Below, piece after piece: positions 7,185-9,790 of a stretch of 9,790 nucleotides of DNA. The translations under genes were made by a program, and so were the position numbers. The stretch spans positions 1-9,790 of the forward strand of contig CAJOLM010000038.1 of the NCBI GenBank assembly GCA_905235355.1. Direction: 5' to 3'. Source of the stretch: an uncultured Elusimicrobiales bacterium. Lineage in GTDB: Bacteria; Elusimicrobiota; Elusimicrobia; Elusimicrobiales; Elusimicrobiaceae. Under the pieces are notes generated by a model. The model worked only from the letters and a program-made list of their open reading frames with translations. It made no database searches and was not told where the DNA came from. How positions within the stretch are numbered: the first letter of the stretch is position 1; every line of letters starts with the position of its first letter.

Positions 7185-8858
7185 CTATTTTTGTGCGTTG
7201 CGTTTTTTGTTTATATATTCTTGTAATCTAGGTTTAATGGTGCTCACCACCGGACCATATATTACTTGCACCGCTTGCCCGTTCACCACGGTGCCGACGG
7301 CGCCGGACTTCTTCAGTAAAGCTTTATCTACTTTGCTGCCGTCTTTTACGTTTAAGCGAAGGCGCGTAGCACAACATTCCGGGTTTTCCATATTGTCCAG
7401 TCCGCCTAACCCCGCAATGATGTTTTCCATTTGCTCGTCCACTTCTAATCCGGCCGGCACTTCCGCAGCGGCTTGAGGAGCCGTCTCTTCTTTTTTAGCT
7501 TGTTTGGCTTGGAAATCGGCCTTGCTGTAGAGTTTGGTTTCTTGGTCATCTTCTTCGCGGCCCGGGGTTTGCAAATTCCACTTCAAAATCACCCAGCGGA
7601 ACAAATAATAATAAATCACAAAATAGATGATGAGAACCGGAATTAACATCAGCCAATTTGTTTTGGCATTTCCTTGCAGCACACCATAGAGCACATAGTC
7701 AATCAGTCCGCAAGAGAAGGTCGTACCGATGGTGATTTTCAGCACGTGCATCAGCACAAATCCAATACCCGCCAGCACACAATGCACGACGTACAAAAGC
7801 GGCGCCACAAACAGGAACGTAAATTCAATCGGCTCTGTAATACCCGTTAAGAAGGACGTCAACGCGGCAGAAAATAACAAGCCGCCCACAATTTTGCGTT
7901 TGCTGGGTTTAGCGGTGGTGTACATAGCTAGCGCAGCCCCTAATAAGCCGCCCATCATGATGGTATATTTACCCGTCATAAAGCGTGCGGCTTCAATAGC
8001 AAAGTGTTTGGTATTGGGAGAGGCCAGCTGCGCAAAGAAAATGTTTTGCGCGCCGTACACCATATTCCCGTCAATGCTCATAGCACCGCCCAAGCCCGAC
8101 TGCCAAAACGGCATATAAAATACATGGTGCAAGCCAAACGGAATGAGGGCGCGTTCCATAAATCCGAAAATAAATGTACCGTACAGGCCGGATTTAACTA
8201 CCAAAGCACCGCTTGCCAAAATGAGTTTTTGGATAGGCGGCCACACAAAGTAGCACACCACGCCCAAGACAATAGCCGCCAGCGTGCTGATAATCGGCAC
8301 AAAGCGTACGCCGCCGAAAAAGGAAAATACCGTCGGTAATTGTATTTTATAGTAGCGGTTATGCAACACAGCCACCATCAACCCCACCAAGATACCGGCA
8401 AAGATACCCATTTCCAAGCTTTGAATGCCCAGCACGCTGCCAATCGTTCCGGCAATTACATTGGGGGCCAATTCGCCATTAGGCAATACTTCTCCGGCAA
8501 AAACAAGCAGTTCATGAATAGTAGTATGCGTCACGATAAAGGCAAGCCCGGAAGATAAAACCGCCACGGCTTTTTCTTCCTTTGCCAGCCCTAGTGCGAC
8601 GGCCAAGGCAAACAAAAGCGGCAAGTTCGCAAATACCGCGCTGCCCACGGCGCTCATTAATAAGAAGGCATGATTGAGCAGCGTGCCGGTACCCATAATG
8701 GACTCCAGCCCATATTGCTGCACCGTGGCCATATTAGAAAAAGACGCACCGATACCTAATAGTAACCCGGCGACGGGTAAAATAGATATCGGCAAGAAAA
8801 ACGAACGACCTATGGTCTGTATTACAGTTAATACTTTTTGTTTTTTATTAGAAGACAT
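7185..8858 (-). CDS. ptsG: PTS glucose-family transporter, EIICB
   Basis: This permease takes up and phosphorylates a sugar of the glucose superfamily (glucose, GlcNAc, glucosamine or a related sugar), using phosphate from a separate EIIA. The 557-residue protein has an EIIC membrane domain (about 10-425) with many hydrophobic spans, and motifs FGLHHVFYMPFW (241-252), GITEPIEFTF (339-348) and a closing LQTPGRE. A charged linker (about 430-470, alanine- and glutamate-rich) leads to EIIB (about 475-550). The phosphorylated cysteine is C496 in CCATRLRL; family members usually have a single Cys there (D-A-C-x-T-R-L-R), and here C495 adjoins it. No EIIA domain is attached and none is encoded nearby. 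GGGGAG (8864-8869) lies 5 bases before the ATG. The gene is monocistronic, with its own promoter and terminator. Family assignment is firm; the exact substrate, and so the symbol, is tentative. Confidence 0.9.
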   Translation of the reverse strand: MSSNKKQKVLTVIQTIGRSFFLPISILPVAGLLLGIGASFSNMATVQQYGLESIMGTGTLLNHAFLLMSAVGSAVFANLPLLFALAVALGLAKEEKAVAVLSSGLAFIVTHTTIHELLVFAGEVLPNGELAPNVIAGTIGSVLGIQSLEMGIFAGILVGLMVAVLHNRYYKIQLPTVFSFFGGVRFVPIISTLAAIVLGVVCYFVWPPIQKLILASGALVVKSGLYGTFIFGFMERALIPFGLHHVFYMPFWQSGLGGAMSIDGNMVYGAQNIFFAQLASPNTKHFAIEAARFMTGKYTIMMGGLLGAALAMYTTAKPSKRKIVGGLLFSAALTSFLTGITEPIEFTFLFVAPLLYVVHCVLAGIGFVLMHVLKITIGTTFSCGLIDYVLYGVLQGNAKTNWLMLIPVLIIYFVIYYYLFRWVILKWNLQTPGREEDDQETKLYSKADFQAKQAKKEETAPQAAAEVPAGLEVDEQMENIIAGLGGLDNMENPECCATRLRLNVKDGSKVDKALLKKSGAVGTVVNGQAVQVIYGPVVSTIKPRLQEYINKKRNAQK

Positions 8859-8905
8859 ACATTCTCCCCATATAGATATAACGGCAAGCTTCTACTTCCA
8901 AAATC

Positions 8906-8934
8906 ATTGTAACTTTTTTTAGATTAATCTTCAA
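8906..8934 (-). promoter_or_regulatory. Sigma70-type promoter of the PTS gene
   Basis: On the minus strand, TTGAAG (8929-8934) and TACAAT (8906-8911) are separated by exactly 17 bases, with an A-rich stretch in the spacer. Transcription would start near 8899, giving a leader of about 40 bases up to the ATG at 8858. The short leader holds the Shine-Dalgarno site and no visible antiterminator hairpin. Confidence 0.7.
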
Positions 8935-8964
8935 CTATTCTGTACAAACTATGCGTCCGGAGTT

Positions 8965-8980
8965 TTATGGTATAGCATAA
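8965..8980. promoter_or_regulatory. Dyad in the PTS/pilin divergent region
   Basis: TTATG (8965-8969) and CATAA (8976-8980) are inverted copies flanking GTATAG, giving a 16-base near-palindrome with a self-complementary TATA centre. It lies about 30 bases upstream of both divergent -35 elements, where an activator or shared operator would fit. It resembles no operator I can name. AT-rich sequence makes short dyads common, so support is weak. Confidence 0.2.
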
Positions 8981-9007
8981 GGACAATTTACTGTTTAAAG
9001 AAAACGC

Positions 9008-9040
9008 TTGACAAATCAAAAAAAAAAAACAAAATATAGT
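9008..9040 (+). promoter_or_regulatory. Promoter candidate for the pilin gene with a poly-A spacer
   Basis: A consensus -35 TTGACA (9008-9013) and a near-consensus -10 TATAGT (9035-9040) are separated by 21 bases, about 4 more than optimal. The spacer contains 12 consecutive A (9018-9029). Transcription would begin near 9047, about 43 bases ahead of the ATG at 9090. Loss of 3-4 A would restore a 17-18 bp spacer, so the promoter may be weak in this allele and adjustable by slippage. Other -10 placements at 17-19 bp spacing match poorly. Confidence 0.5.
9018..9029 (+). repeat. A12 homopolymer tract
   Basis: Twelve consecutive A lie between the candidate -35 and -10 of the pilin gene. It is the longest homopolymer I noticed in the window and is prone to length change by slipped-strand mispairing (or to sequencing error). 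Confidence 0.9.
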
Positions 9041-9089
9041 GTACCTTTCATAAGGTGTTTTTGTATGCAAGCAAACAGGAGAATATGAA

Positions 9090-9790
9090 ATGATAAAAAA
9101 TGAAAAGAGTAGCAGTCTTATTTCCCCTCGCCCTGTGTGGGAGAGGGTGCCCGCAGGGCAGGTGAGGGTCTGTCCAAAAAAAGATATCAATAAGGACCAT
9201 TCCCGAGTGTCTTTATCGGGAATCTTCAACGTATGTTGTGGTCGTGTCGCTCAAAAACAACAAAGCGTGGAAGATCCCCGATTACAAATTTCGGGGATGA
9301 CTCCTTTATTTGATAACGGCAAAAAAGCTTTTACCCTGATAGAACTTTTGGTCGTTGTATTGATTATCGGCATATTGTCCGCCATTGCCTTGCCGCAATA
9401 CCAAAAGGCTGTGGAAAAAGCATACATGACAGAAGCCATGATACAGGTGCGCGCCTTGGCAGAAGCACAAAAAGAATATTATTTGGCAAATGGCTCCTAT
9501 GCCAACACGTTTGACAAATTATCCATTGATTTACCGGGCACTCCTAATGAAGAAAATAATGCGCTTTATCAAAAGAATATTGCCCTATCTTTATCTGGCA
9601 TTTCTAATGCAATGGTTTATGCTACTTGTTGGCGACATACATGGAAAGACGGGAATTGGTATATTGCCTATGATTTGCAGAATAACACCCTCTATTGTGA
9701 AGCGTATAAAGAAGATACAAAGTCCAACCAGTCATGCAAAACGTTTTCAAACACTCCTATTGATTGCCCGTGGAACAACAATCTAGAAAA
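9090..9790 (+). CDS. Type IV pilin-like protein with long repeat-built leader (3' end beyond window)
   Basis: This is a prepilin-like protein for a type IV pilus or type II secretion-like pseudopilus. The reading frame is open from 9090 to the right edge (233 codons, no stop). The predicted prepilin peptidase site is after A80 in GKKA|FTLIEL, with F+1 and E+5, followed by the hydrophobic helix LLVVVLIIGILSAIAL and PQYQKAVEKA. The mature part seen so far (153 residues) has four cysteines (in ATCWRH, LYCEAY, QSCKTF and IDCPW), fitting one or two disulfides. The start at 9090 is chosen for AGGAG at 9077-9081, 8 bases upstream. It gives an 80-residue leader, far longer than the usual 5-25. The alternative ATG at 9297 would give a normal 11-residue leader, but it lacks a spaced Shine-Dalgarno site and sits inside a hairpin arm. 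Leader residues 12-27 and about 36-72 are encoded by palindromic repeats. Which paralogue it is cannot be told. Confidence 0.85.
   Translation, partial: MIKNEKSSSLISPRPVWERVPAGQVRVCPKKDINKDHSRVSLSGIFNVCCGRVAQKQQSVEDPRLQISGMTPLFDNGKKAFTLIELLVVVLIIGILSAIALPQYQKAVEKAYMTEAMIQVRALAEAQKEYYLANGSYANTFDKLSIDLPGTPNEENNALYQKNIALSLSGISNAMVYATCWRHTWKDGNWYIAYDLQNNTLYCEAYKEDTKSNQSCKTFSNTPIDCPWNNNLE
9124..9168 (+). repeat. GC-rich imperfect hairpin repeat inside the pilin leader
   Basis: CCCTC (9125-9129) pairs with GAGGG (9164-9168), and GCCCTG (9130-9135) pairs with CAGGGC (9154-9159), leaving a 4-base bulge (AGGT, 9160-9163) and an 18-base purine-rich middle. Both flanks are AT-rich, so the block stands out sharply in composition. 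It resembles the dispersed CCCTC/GAGGG hairpin repeats seen in many bacterial genomes, but that is from memory. In frame it encodes leader residues 12-27 (PRPVWERVPAGQVRV). Confidence 0.7.
9194..9304 (+). repeat. Composite palindromic element (~111 nt) inside the pilin leader
   Basis: The two halves are inverted copies, each carrying its own small hairpin. The left hairpin is ATTCCCGA (9199-9206), a 9-nt loop and TCGGGAAT (9216-9223). The right hairpin is ATCCCCGA (9274-9281), a 9-nt loop and TCGGGGAT (9291-9298). The inner arms 9216-9231 and 9266-9281 match as inverted repeats in 14 of 16 positions, and GTTGT/ACAAC (9235-9239/9257-9261) continue the pairing to a central loop. The tips GGACCAT and ATGACTCC are also roughly inverted. 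With these tips the unit is 111 nt, a multiple of three, and it is read in frame. This structure suggests a small non-autonomous mobile palindrome (REP-, MITE- or RPE-like). Exact ends are uncertain. Confidence 0.7.

Noticed and set aside
6947..7231. Plus-strand 94-codon frame between dnaB and the PTS gene
   Set aside because: It reads through the 7144-7169 terminator and into the PTS gene, has no Shine-Dalgarno site and no recognisable domain.
9043..9056. ACCTT-TCAT-AAGGT inverted repeat in the pilin 5' region
   Set aside because: A 5-bp stem is too short to be convincing as a terminator or operator; it may be chance.
8924..9229. Minus-strand 101-codon frame opposite the pilin leader and promoter
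   Set aside because: Antisense to the pilin leader repeats and the promoter region; composition is a by-product of the A tract and repeats, and it ends inside the PTS promoter.
9124..9304. CRISPR array
   Set aside because: The repeats are palindromic and not regularly spaced direct repeats, and no spacers or cas genes are seen.
9490..9786. Plus-strand 98-codon frame near the right edge
   Set aside because: It is out of frame with, and fully inside, the pilin gene, whose frame has the conserved prepilin motif.

Overview
The window looks like a chromosome segment from a diderm bacterium of about 45-50% GC, most likely a gut-type member of Elusimicrobiota (Elusimicrobium or relatives). The evidence is a trans-envelope Mla/MCE lipid transport set, a glucose-family PTS permease, and a type IV pilin-like gene whose hydrophobic segment (FTLIELLVVVLIIGIL, then ALPQYQKAV) is of the kind abundant in that group. 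The taxonomic call comes from recognition, not from a search.

Positions 200-6931 (minus strand) hold a tightly packed six-gene block, read in the order dnaB, alr, mlaE, mlaF, mlaD, radA. Gaps are 1-26 bases and several Shine-Dalgarno sites lie inside the preceding gene, so it is probably one operon. A candidate extended -10 promoter and a strong palindrome lie just upstream of dnaB. A GC-rich hairpin terminator (154-178) closes the block after radA. It combines the replicative helicase, D-alanine supply for peptidoglycan, a phospholipid transporter and a recombination helicase. The MlaD-like protein is unusual: after its MCE domain it has a long helical stretch and a C-terminal beta-strand-rich domain that could be an outer-membrane barrel.

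Positions 7144-8858 (minus strand) hold a monocistronic glucose-family PTS EIICB gene. It has its own sigma70-type promoter (TTGAAG, 17 bp, TACAAT), a good Shine-Dalgarno site and an 11-bp hairpin terminator.

Positions 8859-9790 hold a divergent intergenic region and then a plus-strand pilin-like gene that runs off the right edge. Its promoter candidate has a consensus -35 (TTGACA) and a near-consensus -10 (TATAGT) separated by 21 bases that include a run of 12 A, a layout that would suit slippage-based phase variation. The reading frame starts at 9090 behind AGGAG and has an 80-residue leader before the predicted prepilin peptidase site. That leader is largely built from two palindromic repeats: a 45-nt hairpin at 9124-9168 and a roughly 111-nt composite inverted repeat at 9194-9304. 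Both are read through without a stop. This 9000-9330 region is the most unusual part of the window.
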